A stretch of 32,690 nucleotides of DNA, from positions 1 to 32,690 of the IMG/VR virus record IMGVR_UViG_3300050821_005168. One strand, written 5' to 3'. The DNA is from a virus. A program made the position numbers and the translations under genes. Positions within the stretch are counted from its first letter, which is position 1. Each line of letters starts with the position of its first letter. Positions 6,009-14,571 of this stretch are shown here, piece by piece. The notes under the pieces are model-generated. The model ran no database searches. It was not told the DNA's origin and was given only the letters and a program-made list of their open reading frames with translations.

Positions 6009-7442
6009 ATGTTCGACGGCGGGGTAGGCAACGGCAAGACTACGGGCGGTCTTATGCGCCTACTTATCCTTGCGCGAGAGTTCCCTGGCTCAAGGTGGGT
6101 GGTAGCTCGCCAGACTTACAAAACCTTGATGAATACGACCCGCAAGACGTTCGACAGGCTATGCCCCCCTGCCTGGATCAAGCGGGACGTGAAAGAGGAA
6201 ATGGTCCTGGCCAATGGTTCCGAAATTAACTGGATGCACCTGGACGAAATGAATGAAGGCGATCTTAGGTCCCTTGAGATCAATGGGGCCTTTGTAAGCC
6301 AAGCGGAAGAAGTCGCCCCCGAGATGTGGGAGTTCATAGACTCGCGCATAGGCCGCTGGAGCCGCCCAGAGTGGAAAGAACCATGCCCGCCCTATCTTTG
6401 GGGAGAGTGCAACCCTAACGGGCATGATTGGGTCTATTTCCGCTTTCATCCCGAAGTCGTAGGAGATCATCCAGACAGGGCGTATTTCTTTGGCGCGACC
6501 TCAATCAACAAAGTCATGCTCGATAAGTTCTCTCCCGGCTATTACGACATGCTTATGCGAAAGCCGGAAGCCTGGAAGCGCCGCTGGGTCTACGGGTCCA
6601 GGGACATATTCGAGGGAGCTATCCACCCCGACTTTAGAAGGGAGATACACGTTTACGATGCAGATAGATGGGACCCCTTTGAGCATATGGACATCAAATC
6701 GTGCTGGGGATGGTTCGATTACGGTCTTAGCGCCCCGACCTGCCTTCTCCTCAGCGCCTCTACCTCCGACAATTACCACTTCATTACACATGAGTACTAC
6801 AAGCGCTCTACTCCTGGCCGCACAATTACTATACGCGAGCATGCGAGCGCTATTCTCAAGCTCATGCGTGAAAATCGTTATTCCGTCAGAGGGGTATATG
6901 CGGACCCGTCAGTCTTCTTTGAAAGTACGCGAGATCGGCGTACGCAAGTAACCTCTACGGCTCAGGAATACCGCGAGTGTGGTCTCTACCTCATTAAGGC
7001 AGATAACAATGAAACCGCCTCTATCGCCAACCTGCAAGAGCTTATGCATATCAACCCTTTACTGCGCAATCCTGTGCTTAAGACTGTTGGTTCGCCGCGC
7101 CTATTTATCTCTTCCCGCTGCGAGAACCTGATCGACCAAATCCAGCTCCAACGCCACGCGGAGACGCGCAACCCACTTACAGGCGAGAAGGAGTTCACCG
7201 AAGAAAGGGCGGCAGGCATCCCCGACCATGCTTATGACCCATTGCGCTATTTTGCCAACTCTTCAGTGTGGCAAGCCATCCGAGTTAGAGAGCAACCCCC
7301 CGCACCGCAATATCGAACCACGCCGACAAACAACAAGCCAGTAAAGGGATATGCGAATCCCGGCATGATGCCGAAAACCAGAACTACCGAATGGCGACAA
7401 CTTCCACCAGCCCCACAGCCTAAGAGGGTCGCGCAGAATTGA
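6009..7442 (+). CDS. terL: Terminase large subunit
   Basis: The DNA-packaging motor ATPase and nuclease. Counting from ATG 6009, the Walker A is GGVGNGKT (4-11); a Walker B-like strand with paired acids is FVSQAEEV (95-102); and a coupling-type CNPNG lies at 134-138. The RNase H-like nuclease shows Asp in WFDYG (237), Asp in YADPS (299) and DHAYDPLRYF (406-415). This ATG almost abuts Walker A, which is too short for a terminase: the frame is protein-like from about 5922 and encodes the usual adenine-contacting segment (FEPASETQADYIW), yet it has no ATG, GTG or TTG before 6009. I list the first ATG as the minimum; the real N terminus is likely about 29 residues longer. Confidence 0.9.
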   Translation: MFDGGVGNGKTTGGLMRLLILAREFPGSRWVVARQTYKTLMNTTRKTFDRLCPPAWIKRDVKEEMVLANGSEINWMHLDEMNEGDLRSLEINGAFVSQAEEVAPEMWEFIDSRIGRWSRPEWKEPCPPYLWGECNPNGHDWVYFRFHPEVVGDHPDRAYFFGATSINKVMLDKFSPGYYDMLMRKPEAWKRRWVYGSRDIFEGAIHPDFRREIHVYDADRWDPFEHMDIKSCWGWFDYGLSAPTCLLLSASTSDNYHFITHEYYKRSTPGRTITIREHASAILKLMRENRYSVRGVYADPSVFFESTRDRRTQVTSTAQEYRECGLYLIKADNNETASIANLQELMHINPLLRNPVLKTVGSPRLFISSRCENLIDQIQLQRHAETRNPLTGEKEFTEERAAGIPDHAYDPLRYFANSSVWQAIRVREQPPAPQYRTTPTNNKPVKGYANPGMMPKTRTTEWRQLPPAPQPKRVAQN

Positions 7443-7780
7443 ACTGGGTCGGTAAGACATGGGGGGCTGAGCAGTGGATCGTCAACAACGAACTATATTG
7501 CATGAAGTTCCTGCATGTAACACCAGGCTTTCAATCTTCTATGCATAGGCACCTACTTAAGGACGAGACTTTCTATGTCCGCGAAGGGGCAATCAGATTA
7601 GAAGTTGGCGAAGAGGAACCAATAATACTTCGTCCTAGCGACGAGTTCAGGATTGCGCCTGGTACGTGGCACAGATTCGCCAATCATCCCAAATGGGCGA
7701 TGGCGCTAGTTATCGAGGTTTCCACGCATCACGATGATGCCGACGTTGAGCGCAGAGAACTATCGGGACCAATCGAATGA
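7439..7780 (+). CDS. Cupin-fold protein, phosphomannose isomerase-like
   Basis: A TTG at 7439 overlaps the TerL TGA (TTGA). The 113-residue product is a single cupin barrel. Motif 1 has His 36, His 38 and Glu 43 (MHRHLLKDETFYVREG) and motif 2 has PGTWHRF with His 78, so the metal-binding set is complete. The MNWVGKTWGAEQWIVN opening resembles small cupins related to type II mannose-6-phosphate isomerases and sugar-nucleotide enzymes. It probably acts on a sugar phosphate in the cytoplasm. A sugar gene wedged between terminase and portal is unusual and may link to the GT9-like glycosyltransferase downstream. Substrate not deducible. Confidence 0.75.
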   Translation: MNWVGKTWGAEQWIVNNELYCMKFLHVTPGFQSSMHRHLLKDETFYVREGAIRLEVGEEEPIILRPSDEFRIAPGTWHRFANHPKWAMALVIEVSTHHDDADVERRELSGPIE

Positions 7781-7956
7781 ACGATTCGGGGCGTAACGCA
7801 ACCTGCTGTAAAGCCAAAGTGCCTGATAAGTGCAACATCTGCGGAATGTGTGGAAGGTGTTTCGATCACATGGATAAATCGCCGTGGGAACGCTGCCCAA
7901 TTTGTTCACCCATAGACTCGCGCAAGAGAATGAATCGACTATCCATTGGCAACTAA
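7777..7956 (+). CDS. Cys-rich zinc-binding microprotein, 59 aa
   Basis: ATG 7777 overlaps the cupin TGA (ATGA). The 59-residue product holds nine Cys, mostly in CxxC-type pairs: CNICGMCGRC at 19-28 and CPIC at 40-43, with His 31 nearby. This looks like a compact double zinc knuckle, followed by a basic tail (DSRKRMNRLS). The ribosome binding site of the portal gene lies in its 3' end, and it overlaps the portal TTG by 11 nt. Function unknown; treble-clef or RING-like folds are possible. Confidence 0.6.
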   Translation: MNDSGRNATCCKAKVPDKCNICGMCGRCFDHMDKSPWERCPICSPIDSRKRMNRLSIGN

Positions 7957-9982
7957 CTTCGTAAGCAGCTTTGGGATGCCTCCAGGTCCTCCGACCTCGG
8001 TTTCACCTGACACGGGACCGGCTGAGCGCGACTCCGATCAAGGCACAACCCATTCCGATGACACGAAACAAGCCAGTGTCCGTGGCAAGACAGGCCTATC
8101 CGATGCGGAAATAGTCTCGCAGATTGAGCGCTACCGCAATGAAGCGTTCATGCGCGAGTACATCATTCGCAATACGTGGCTCGACTGCTACGGCCAATAC
8201 CGGAACAAGCAGGACTTTGACGATAAGGCTCCCTGGCAATCACGACTCACTTACGCGAAGGCTCATAGCGCAGTCAAGAACTTCGCTGCCAACATTATTC
8301 GCCTGCTTTTGCAATCGGAGCAATGGGTCACAGTAGACCCCGGATCGTCCGTTAATCCGACTATCGACATTAAGAGCATGGCTCCGCTAGTCGAGCGAGT
8401 CGTGCTTAAGCTCGCCAACAATGCACACTTCAGAAGCCAGTTTCGAGATGCGCTCGAATTTGGCGCAGCGTGCGGGTTGGGAGTGCTAAAGGTTGGCTGG
8501 GGCTATGAGAACGTCTTTGACCTATCGGTAGGCGCGGACGATACCGGACCTCTACTGATTCAGAAAAAACGCAAGGAGGGGCGATTGTATGTTCAATCCA
8601 TCGACCCTTTCCACATTTGGTTTGGGCCTCGCACTCGGGACAATAATCGGTTCGATTTCATTATCGAAGAGACCCTGGTCGATGTGGATGAACTCAAGTC
8701 GCAGAAAGGCTTGGAGAACACGAGCGAACTCGAACACGTGGACCGGATTGCCGACCAGATGTACTTCGCAGACCAGGTGTACACACGCGACTTTGCCCGT
8801 TACGACAAGCGTCTCATCCCCGCCGAGCATTACCGCAAGCAAGCACTGCTCTGGGAGTACTGGGGCGATATTGTTAACGTCCACACGCAGCAAGTCGTAG
8901 ACGCCAACGTGCATATCCTTATCGCCAATCGCACCACCATCCTGAAGTACGAGAAAAACCCATACTGGGATGGACTGCCGCCTTACATCATCTTCTCGCC
9001 ATTGGTTGTAGCTGGAAGGTTCCCAGGTCAGGGCTTATTGGAGATGAACTTAAGCGTTAAGGACGCGGCGGACAGGACAGCCCAGAAGCAAGAGGATCAC
9101 CTAAGCTTTAGCGTAGTACCCATGCTGGAGGTGGAAGCGAGTGCTCTCGAAAATCCTGAAGGCGATATGCAGACTGGCGTCCAGCCAGGGAAGGTCTTCT
9201 ACAAAAGAGCTGGAGCAGGTCCTAGTGCGGTACAAGGGGTACAGTTCCCCCAACTCGGAAACTCATCCTTCAACTTCCTGCAATCGCTCAACAAAGAGTA
9301 CGAACGCGGCACCTTCATCACCGAACAGGCGCAAGGCTTGCTCGACGTTAAAGGCGAAACGACGGCTACGGAGATCCAGCAAACCCAACTCCAATCCACG
9401 CTGATCCTGGCCGACATAGCCGTAACCATTGAAGATAACTGTTTGCAATTCGTAGCGCAGAAGATGTGGAGTAGAGCCTTTCAGTTCATGGATGCAACTT
9501 CTACGCCTACCTGGACGATGCTGCTAGGGCAGGTAGGGCAAGTACTAGATCAGTTACCCATTCAAGAACGCATCAAACTTATCTGGGGGCGCTACAACTT
9601 TGAGGCTCGCGGGCTATCGCGCACGATTGAGCGCCAGCAGAATCTATCGAAGTACAAAGACCTGCTTGAGACGCTAGCGCAACTAGGACCGCAGGCAATT
9701 AGCGGAGTGGGAATGCAGTTGAACAAGTTCCTGCGGCGCATCGTGGACGCTTACCATTTCCCCGATCCGTGGGAACTCTTTGCGCCAGATGCGGACGACA
9801 TGGAAGAACAGCAAAGACAGGCCGCTCTCGCTCAACAAAATCCGTTCTTATCGGAGATGGCGCGAGCGCACGGGCAGATTGCCTCTTCGCGTGAAGCGAA
9901 CGATCAACAGACTTTACAGAAATTGCTGGATGCGGCTATGTCGTTAGGGCAACCGCCTTCAGCCCCAGGGCCAGCAGCATAA
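7946..9982 (+). CDS. Portal (head-tail connector) protein
   Basis: The 678-residue product has the size and layout of podovirus-type portal proteins. A Pro/Ser/Thr-rich N terminus is followed by an alpha/beta clip and wing region with WLDCYGQYRNK, AKAHSAVKNFAANIIRLL and IDPFHIWFGP. A long helical stem follows (LSVKDAADRTAQKQEDHLSF, GETTATEIQQTQL), and the C-terminal part is helical. A portal dodecamer forms the DNA channel and the docking site for terminase and tail. The TTG start (7946) overlaps the previous gene; an ATG eleven codons later is the alternative. It is followed by a clear AAAGGAG before the next gene. Confidence 0.85.
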   Translation: MATNFVSSFGMPPGPPTSVSPDTGPAERDSDQGTTHSDDTKQASVRGKTGLSDAEIVSQIERYRNEAFMREYIIRNTWLDCYGQYRNKQDFDDKAPWQSRLTYAKAHSAVKNFAANIIRLLLQSEQWVTVDPGSSVNPTIDIKSMAPLVERVVLKLANNAHFRSQFRDALEFGAACGLGVLKVGWGYENVFDLSVGADDTGPLLIQKKRKEGRLYVQSIDPFHIWFGPRTRDNNRFDFIIEETLVDVDELKSQKGLENTSELEHVDRIADQMYFADQVYTRDFARYDKRLIPAEHYRKQALLWEYWGDIVNVHTQQVVDANVHILIANRTTILKYEKNPYWDGLPPYIIFSPLVVAGRFPGQGLLEMNLSVKDAADRTAQKQEDHLSFSVVPMLEVEASALENPEGDMQTGVQPGKVFYKRAGAGPSAVQGVQFPQLGNSSFNFLQSLNKEYERGTFITEQAQGLLDVKGETTATEIQQTQLQSTLILADIAVTIEDNCLQFVAQKMWSRAFQFMDATSTPTWTMLLGQVGQVLDQLPIQERIKLIWGRYNFEARGLSRTIERQQNLSKYKDLLETLAQLGPQAISGVGMQLNKFLRRIVDAYHFPDPWELFAPDADDMEEQQRQAALAQQNPFLSEMARAHGQIASSREANDQQTLQKLLDAAMSLGQPPSAPGPAA

Positions 9983-10003
9983 TTCAAACAAAGGAGCAAC
10001 AAA

Positions 10004-10276
10004 ATGCAGAATGACGTGAAACCCGTTAGCGGTGGTGGCAAGACTCCCAATGAGCACTCCGTAGTTCCGGCAGTCAATGAGTTGCCGAACGAGTCTACCG
10101 AAGACGCACGCCAGGGTGGGCGCATCGAGACCCAGGCATTCGCGTCCGATGAAACGCGGCCACAGGACATGCACGGCGCGGTTGCGTATCAGCAAGCGAC
10201 TGCCGATCCTGGCAAAAAGCCTAGCTTCGTCGCCTATACCGATCTGACTCAGCCTCGCGGCGAAGTGCGCGGGTAA
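10004..10276 (+). CDS. Small head-region protein with HGAVA motif, 90 aa
   Basis: ATG 10004 follows AAAGGAG with good spacing. The product is hydrophilic, Gly/Pro/Glu-rich and probably largely disordered. Near the C terminus it has MHGAVAY followed by SFVAY, a pattern repeated in the larger protein at 10547 (LHGAVAS then SYASF). The shared motif suggests a common binding partner or a duplicated short module. No family recognised. It sits between portal and scaffold genes. Confidence 0.65.
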   Translation: MQNDVKPVSGGGKTPNEHSVVPAVNELPNESTEDARQGGRIETQAFASDETRPQDMHGAVAYQQATADPGKKPSFVAYTDLTQPRGEVRG

Positions 10277-10537
10277 ATGGAACGACGAAAACTGCTCAGC
10301 GCTATTGCGGCCCTGCCAGCCATCATTGTTAGTCACAAGGGCAAAGAAGTCGGGCAGGCATTCAAGGTCGATTCAAATGCCAAGTATCTAGTGTTTTTGA
10401 ATGCAGCCGTAGTAGACGAAACTTTTTGCGATCCAGGCGATGCTGTTCCGCCGTTCCCTGAGGGCACCCCCATCTATTTCGTTCACCCAAACATCGACAT
10501 GGATCAAATTGCCAGAATTTACAAGATAAGCGAATAA
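10277..10537 (+). CDS. Small hypothetical protein with twin-Arg-like N terminus, 86 aa
   Basis: The ATG starts at the base after the previous stop. The first residues are MERRKLLSAIAALPAIIVS: two Arg, then a short hydrophobic stretch, reminiscent of a Tat-type or weak membrane signal, but no clear cleavage site follows. The remainder is a beta-rich domain (KYLVFLNAAVVD, PIYFVHP). Function unknown. It could be a small head protein; the export reading is uncertain. Confidence 0.55.
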   Translation: MERRKLLSAIAALPAIIVSHKGKEVGQAFKVDSNAKYLVFLNAAVVDETFCDPGDAVPPFPEGTPIYFVHPNIDMDQIARIYKISE

Positions 10538-10546
10538 AGGAGCCCC

Positions 10547-11227
10547 ATGGCACGCAGCAGGGTACCGGCACACATTACCGAATCGGTTAGCAGGGACTTC
10601 GGCCTGGAAGTTAATGTCATTCGCTCCACAAGGCCGAACGTAAATGAGATGCCCAATGGCGATACCAAGGACGGCAAAATATCGCCGCCCTACAAGGGCT
10701 ATCGGGAAGTAACCCCTCCTGGCACTTTCGGTTCACGCGAGGGCGTAGACAAGATGGAGCCTGCACCGCAGCGAGTGGACACGGTTGCGGATTATCCAAC
10801 CGCGCAAAATGATCCATCGCTGCACGGAGCAGTGGCTTCGCTTCGTTCCGCCGATACGCAATCAGTCCCATTTCAAAGCTACGCATCATTTCAGCCGCGC
10901 TCGTCTCCGTTGCCTCGCAATGCTTCGGATGAACTGTATTTGCGTGGTTATGGAGTAAACGCCGCCGATCCGCGCATGAGCGATTATGACTCCGACACCA
11001 TGCTAACGGATCGAGACAAGCCGGACCGCCTCGACCTGTACGGCAACAACCGGGATGGCGTGCTGCACAACGACAACGGTCATCCAGGCTTCAAGTCCAT
11101 GCAAGGCCAAATAGCGGCCAAGGAAGGCGTGTCGCAGCAAGCGGCAGGGGCCATTCTTGCCAACTGCACGCGTCACGCTTCTGCGTCAGCGAAGAAGGCT
11201 AACCCAAGGCTGAAAGGGGTCAAGTAG
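10547..11227 (+). CDS. Phage head-region protein with conserved helical C terminus
   Basis: ATG 10547 has a strong AAAGGAG upstream. The 226-residue protein has a disordered, Pro/Asp-rich N-terminal half with HGAVA at residues 93-97. A C-terminal helical unit of about 50 residues (FKSMQGQIAAKEGVS, AAGAILANCTRHAS, NPRLKGVK) is a module I have seen in several phage virion-region proteins without a known function. Likely cytoplasmic or virion-associated. Its stop overlaps the next GTG by one base. Confidence 0.7.
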   Translation: MARSRVPAHITESVSRDFGLEVNVIRSTRPNVNEMPNGDTKDGKISPPYKGYREVTPPGTFGSREGVDKMEPAPQRVDTVADYPTAQNDPSLHGAVASLRSADTQSVPFQSYASFQPRSSPLPRNASDELYLRGYGVNAADPRMSDYDSDTMLTDRDKPDRLDLYGNNRDGVLHNDNGHPGFKSMQGQIAAKEGVSQQAAGAILANCTRHASASAKKANPRLKGVK

Positions 11228-11652
11228 TGCCTACGCAGGAACAACTCGAATCCCGTAAGAAGCTCGATGATTTCGTCGAAGCGGCCAGTTCTACGCTTCG
11301 CAAGATCAAGGGCGGGTTAAAGTCAAAGTGGTTCAGCAGGCCGGATGATGAACTCAAGGGCTGGATCGAGCGCGGCAGGGCTATCGACGAAATCAAAGAC
11401 TCGATGGGCTATCAGCTCATCGTTACGCAAGCAGACCGGGAGATAGTTTGGGCACAGCAGCAACTAGAGATATGCGCGGAATCGGACGTGCGTGATTTGA
11501 GGCTATATCTCAGGGCTTTGCGCTTCCTGCACGACTTCATACTTACAACCGAACGCAATGCGGATATAGCCTCCGGGGTGTTATCGGGAAGAGAAGCGGC
11601 CATTGGCCGTGATGCAACTACGTTTGTTAAGAATGCACAAGTGAGGAATTGA
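11227..11652 (+). CDS. Hypothetical helical head-region protein, 141 aa
   Basis: A GTG sharing one base with the preceding TAG starts a 141-residue helical protein. It has several charged segments (SRKKLDDFVEAASSTLRKIKG, ADREIVWAQQQLEI, LRLYLRALRFLHDFIL) and no signal or membrane segment. It could be a packaging or scaffold accessory. No family recognised. Confidence 0.65.
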   Translation: MPTQEQLESRKKLDDFVEAASSTLRKIKGGLKSKWFSRPDDELKGWIERGRAIDEIKDSMGYQLIVTQADREIVWAQQQLEICAESDVRDLRLYLRALRFLHDFILTTERNADIASGVLSGREAAIGRDATTFVKNAQVRN

Positions 11653-12623
11653 TGCCAGCAGCCGGAACGACTAGCGACCTGTATATAGACCCGCATGACA
11701 GCTCTTCTACTCTTGGAGCACCTCCAGCGGCCCCATCTCCCGTACCACCGCCCACCAAGGTAGCTGTGGCAGCGCCTGTGGTTACTAAGGGGCGCATGGC
11801 GGACGAAAAGCCAGACGGCACTATCCGCGACACATCTGCGGAGGCTGTCAGTAACCCTGGTCAAGATTTGGGATTCCGCAATATCACCGATGAGAGCGAA
11901 AATGCACCCAGACCCAAAGAGGCCGCTCCTGCAACCGAAAAACCGGCTGAAGCTCCAAAGGTTGAAGCGGCAAAGGAACCTGCGCCAGAGCCGAAGGTTT
12001 ACGCTGGTAAATTCAAATCAGCCGAGGATCTAGAAAAGAGCTATCAGGAACTTGAAAGCAAGATGACCAAAACATCGCAGGAGAACGCCTCCCTGCGAGC
12101 CGCCCAGCAAGCCAAACCAGCCGAGCCGGTAGCTAAGACGCCCGATCGGATCGCGTCAGAGCAGGCCGAGAATACGCGGATTCTCAACGAGTTTGTAAAT
12201 AACCCCAAGGAGTACATTGAAAAGAATGTAGTGCAACGGGTTACGACGGCGCTAACCGCTCAGCAGATAGCCGAGAACTGGCGCAAGACCAACCCGGATT
12301 TAGCAGAACATGAAGTGCGTGTGGCTTTCGAGGCTACCCTGCTTACACAATCGGACCCCGAACTTGCGCGGGACCCCGCCGCCTTGCTCAACAAGGCTAC
12401 GGACAATTTCCGCCAATTCACCGGGAGAATCCGAACAGAGGGCGCCAAGGAAGCACTCACGCAAGAGACGCGGACCATTCCGCTTCTCAGCAATACCGCT
12501 CCAGCCGCAGCGACGGAACAACCTTCCCCGAAGGCTCCGCTAAGTTCAGATGACGCGTATTCGCTTCATCTGAAGATGCTGAAGGAAAACGAGCAACGCT
12601 CCCATCGCGGTCTTAGACGCTAA
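11649..12623 (+). CDS. Scaffolding-like protein
   Basis: The TTG at 11649 overlaps the previous TGA; the ATG at 11652 is the alternative start. The 324-residue protein is Ala/Pro/Glu/Lys-rich and probably disordered in residues 1-115. A KFKSAEDLEKSYQELE segment follows, of the kind found in many phage scaffolding proteins, then a helical stretch (QENASLRAAQQ, RIASEQAENTRILNEF) and a helical C terminus (LHLKMLKENEQRSHRG) that would contact the coat protein. It lies directly before the capsid gene, as scaffolds do. No protease domain is visible. Confidence 0.75.
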   Translation: MMPAAGTTSDLYIDPHDSSSTLGAPPAAPSPVPPPTKVAVAAPVVTKGRMADEKPDGTIRDTSAEAVSNPGQDLGFRNITDESENAPRPKEAAPATEKPAEAPKVEAAKEPAPEPKVYAGKFKSAEDLEKSYQELESKMTKTSQENASLRAAQQAKPAEPVAKTPDRIASEQAENTRILNEFVNNPKEYIEKNVVQRVTTALTAQQIAENWRKTNPDLAEHEVRVAFEATLLTQSDPELARDPAALLNKATDNFRQFTGRIRTEGAKEALTQETRTIPLLSNTAPAAATEQPSPKAPLSSDDAYSLHLKMLKENEQRSHRGLRR

Positions 12624-12643
12624 GAGCGGTTGTCAGTTCAGCG

Positions 12644-12663
12644 GGCAGATCAAGGTGTCTGCC
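12644..12663. other. Small hairpin before the capsid gene
   Basis: GGCAGA (12644-12649) pairs with TCTGCC (12658-12663) around an 8-nt loop, ending one base before the capsid ribosome binding site (AGAGGAG). It could form in the mRNA and influence translation or stability of the abundant capsid message, but there is no T-run and six pairs are few. Confidence 0.35.
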
Positions 12664-12678
12664 TAGAGGAGTCTAATC

Positions 12679-13635
12679 ATGCCTTCACAGTTGTTCGGTA
12701 CGAACAGCTTGGGCGGCTTTTTCACTAACAATGAACTGTCGCTCCAGTTGCGCATCAAGGCGCAGCCGCTTAAGCGGTTCCGTCAATTCGTGCAGATTAA
12801 AGGGGCTAAGGGAGCGCGGCGCGGCAACAAGGTCTATTTCGACAAGTTGCAGCCCGTCGCTACCGCCGCTGCTACTGGCGGTCTCGCGGAAACGGCAACC
12901 ATTCCTGAAACAAACTTCTCCATCAATCAGGGAACCCTCACCATCAACGAGTACGCGAACGCCATCGCGTTCACCAATCAGCTTGTAGCGCTGTCTGAGT
13001 TGGATGTCGATAACTCGGTCGTGCAAACGTTGATGAACGATATGGCCATCACGCTCGACTCCGTTGCTGGGGCGCAATTCCAGTCGAGTGACTTGGTTTA
13101 CGTTGCTTCGCTCTCGAACAGCGTAAACATCACTACGGCTGGCACCGCATCTTCAACCGCCAGTTCGAACCTCAACGGCACTAACTGGCGGGCGATTTGC
13201 GATGACATGCGCAAGAAGAACATCCCCTTTTACGACGGGCAGTCCTACGTTGTGATTTGCAGCGTAGGCGCGTTGTCTGGCTTCTTCAACGACACCCAGA
13301 CGGGCGGCTTCGTGGACGTGACCAAGTATTCAGAGACGCTTTCTGAGTACCTGTATCGCGGAGAGGCTGGCCGGTACTATATGGGCCGTTTCGTTGAAGA
13401 GACCAACGTGCTCAAGAACCTGGCAGGCACTTCCACTACAAGCGGAGAGGCTGTAGCAATCGGCTTCGATGCGGTTATGGAAGGCGTCGCCATCCCCGAG
13501 GAACTACGCGAGAAAGTGCCGACTGATTATGGTCGGTCACAAGGTATCGCGTGGTATGCCTTGCTCGGCTTCCAGAAGATTTGGAACCAACAGACGGATG
13601 GGAGCGAACGTATCGCTCACATCACGAGTTTGTAA
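12679..13635 (+). CDS. Major capsid protein (HK97-fold type)
   Basis: The 318-residue product follows a strong AGAGGAG. An N-terminal arm (SLGGFFTNNELSLQLR) leads to a beta-rich region with long strands and Thr/Ala-rich loops. Residues PYDGQSYVVI and the PEELREKVPTDYGRSQGIAWYALLGFQKIW segment resemble the P and A domains of P22/N4-like coat proteins. The assignment rests on position (after a scaffold, before small head proteins), length and the general look of the sequence rather than a diagnostic motif. It would form the icosahedral shell. Confidence 0.8.
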   Translation: MPSQLFGTNSLGGFFTNNELSLQLRIKAQPLKRFRQFVQIKGAKGARRGNKVYFDKLQPVATAAATGGLAETATIPETNFSINQGTLTINEYANAIAFTNQLVALSELDVDNSVVQTLMNDMAITLDSVAGAQFQSSDLVYVASLSNSVNITTAGTASSTASSNLNGTNWRAICDDMRKKNIPFYDGQSYVVICSVGALSGFFNDTQTGGFVDVTKYSETLSEYLYRGEAGRYYMGRFVEETNVLKNLAGTSTTSGEAVAIGFDAVMEGVAIPEELREKVPTDYGRSQGIAWYALLGFQKIWNQQTDGSERIAHITSL

Positions 13636-13648
13636 GGAGACTGACGAC

Positions 13649-14047
13649 ATGGGATACACAGACGACCGCTCGTATATCAATGCCGCAGTTGCCGCGCAAA
13701 ACGTGGTGTCCACCGCCTCTGCCGCTGTAGTGACATCCACAAACGTGCAGTATTTCATCGCTGCCGAAGCTACGTTCCTTTGTAGCATCGCCGGCGTAAT
13801 TACTGCCACACCCTCTAGCCCGCCCTCGACCGTAAAGTATGCGATCTTGAGCGGCACAACCACGCTCGGCTCAATAACGCCAGGGCAAACAGTAGGTACG
13901 GGTGCCTTTTCAACCGTCGTACCTCCTGTAGCCATCAGTTCTGGCGGCATTTTGACGCTAAGTATTGTTTCCACTGGAACCGCCTCGGCCACCGAAACGG
14001 CAGGAGCTATTTACATCGTCTTGGGGCTTGCGCCTCAATTCGTCTAA
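13649..14047 (+). CDS. Small beta-rich head protein, decoration or stabilisation candidate
   Basis: ATG 13649 follows AAGGAG. The 132-residue product is rich in Ala, Thr, Val and Ser with alternating hydrophobic strands (GVITATPSSPPSTVKYAIL, GGILTLSIVSTGTA) and no Cys cluster. A beta-sandwich is likely. Directly after the capsid gene, this is the usual place for a decoration or cement protein, but no family motif is visible. An upstream in-frame extension is rejected because it lies inside the capsid gene. Confidence 0.65.
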   Translation: MGYTDDRSYINAAVAAQNVVSTASAAVVTSTNVQYFIAAEATFLCSIAGVITATPSSPPSTVKYAILSGTTTLGSITPGQTVGTGAFSTVVPPVAISSGGILTLSIVSTGTASATETAGAIYIVLGLAPQFV

Positions 14048-14061
14048 TCGGATAGCGGCCA

Positions 14062-14571
14062 GTGGCGACTAACGGAGAACTGAAGAAGTTCGACGCTACA
14101 CCCACTGGCCGCACTTCCGTTGTAAGGGGGGCGAAGTATGCGCGAGGCTTCGTCATCCGGCCCGAGCAGATACTTTCCCTCTTTCACGACACGCAACCCA
14201 ACCTTCCCCTGCCGGGAGATGCGCAATTCCAAGGTGTGGGGTTTGAGGATGCTGGCGTGGATAGCCAGATTCAATTCTTCTTTACCTCGCAGACGGCTCC
14301 GTGGGAACACTGCTTCGCCATGAAGCCGCAACTATTCTTCAACATCCTGGTTGATCTCGCGGATGGACTATTGCCGCTAGATTCCGAACTGGACGGTATC
14401 GAGATCAGCCATCGGTTTACGGTGCTTATGCTGCGCGTGAAGTCGTCTCATTGGCCTGCAGCACCAACCGACAATCTGCCGATCTATCACCTGCGTTACG
14501 ACTTAGGGAGACTGATACTTGTCGATCCATCGAAAGCTATTGAAGGCGATAGGCGCATTCGCATTAATTAG
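14062..14571 (+). CDS. Hypothetical head protein, 169 aa
   Basis: A GTG at 14062 starts a 169-residue globular alpha/beta protein with a Trp/Phe-rich core (IQFFFTSQTAPWEHCFAMKPQLFFNI). It ends with positively charged residues (GDRRIRIN). No family recognised. The next gene's TTG overlaps its 3' end by 53 nt, a larger overlap than the usual few bases here, which raises doubt about one of the two starts. Head completion or tail-adaptor function is possible from position. Confidence 0.6.
   Translation: MATNGELKKFDATPTGRTSVVRGAKYARGFVIRPEQILSLFHDTQPNLPLPGDAQFQGVGFEDAGVDSQIQFFFTSQTAPWEHCFAMKPQLFFNILVDLADGLLPLDSELDGIEISHRFTVLMLRVKSSHWPAAPTDNLPIYHLRYDLGRLILVDPSKAIEGDRRIRIN

Noticed and set aside
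6490-6951. Alternative frames inside TerL
   Set aside because: They lie inside a protein with intact ATPase and nuclease motifs.
13469-13648. Upstream part of the frame ending at 14047
   Set aside because: It lies inside the capsid gene; ATG 13649 has an AAGGAG.
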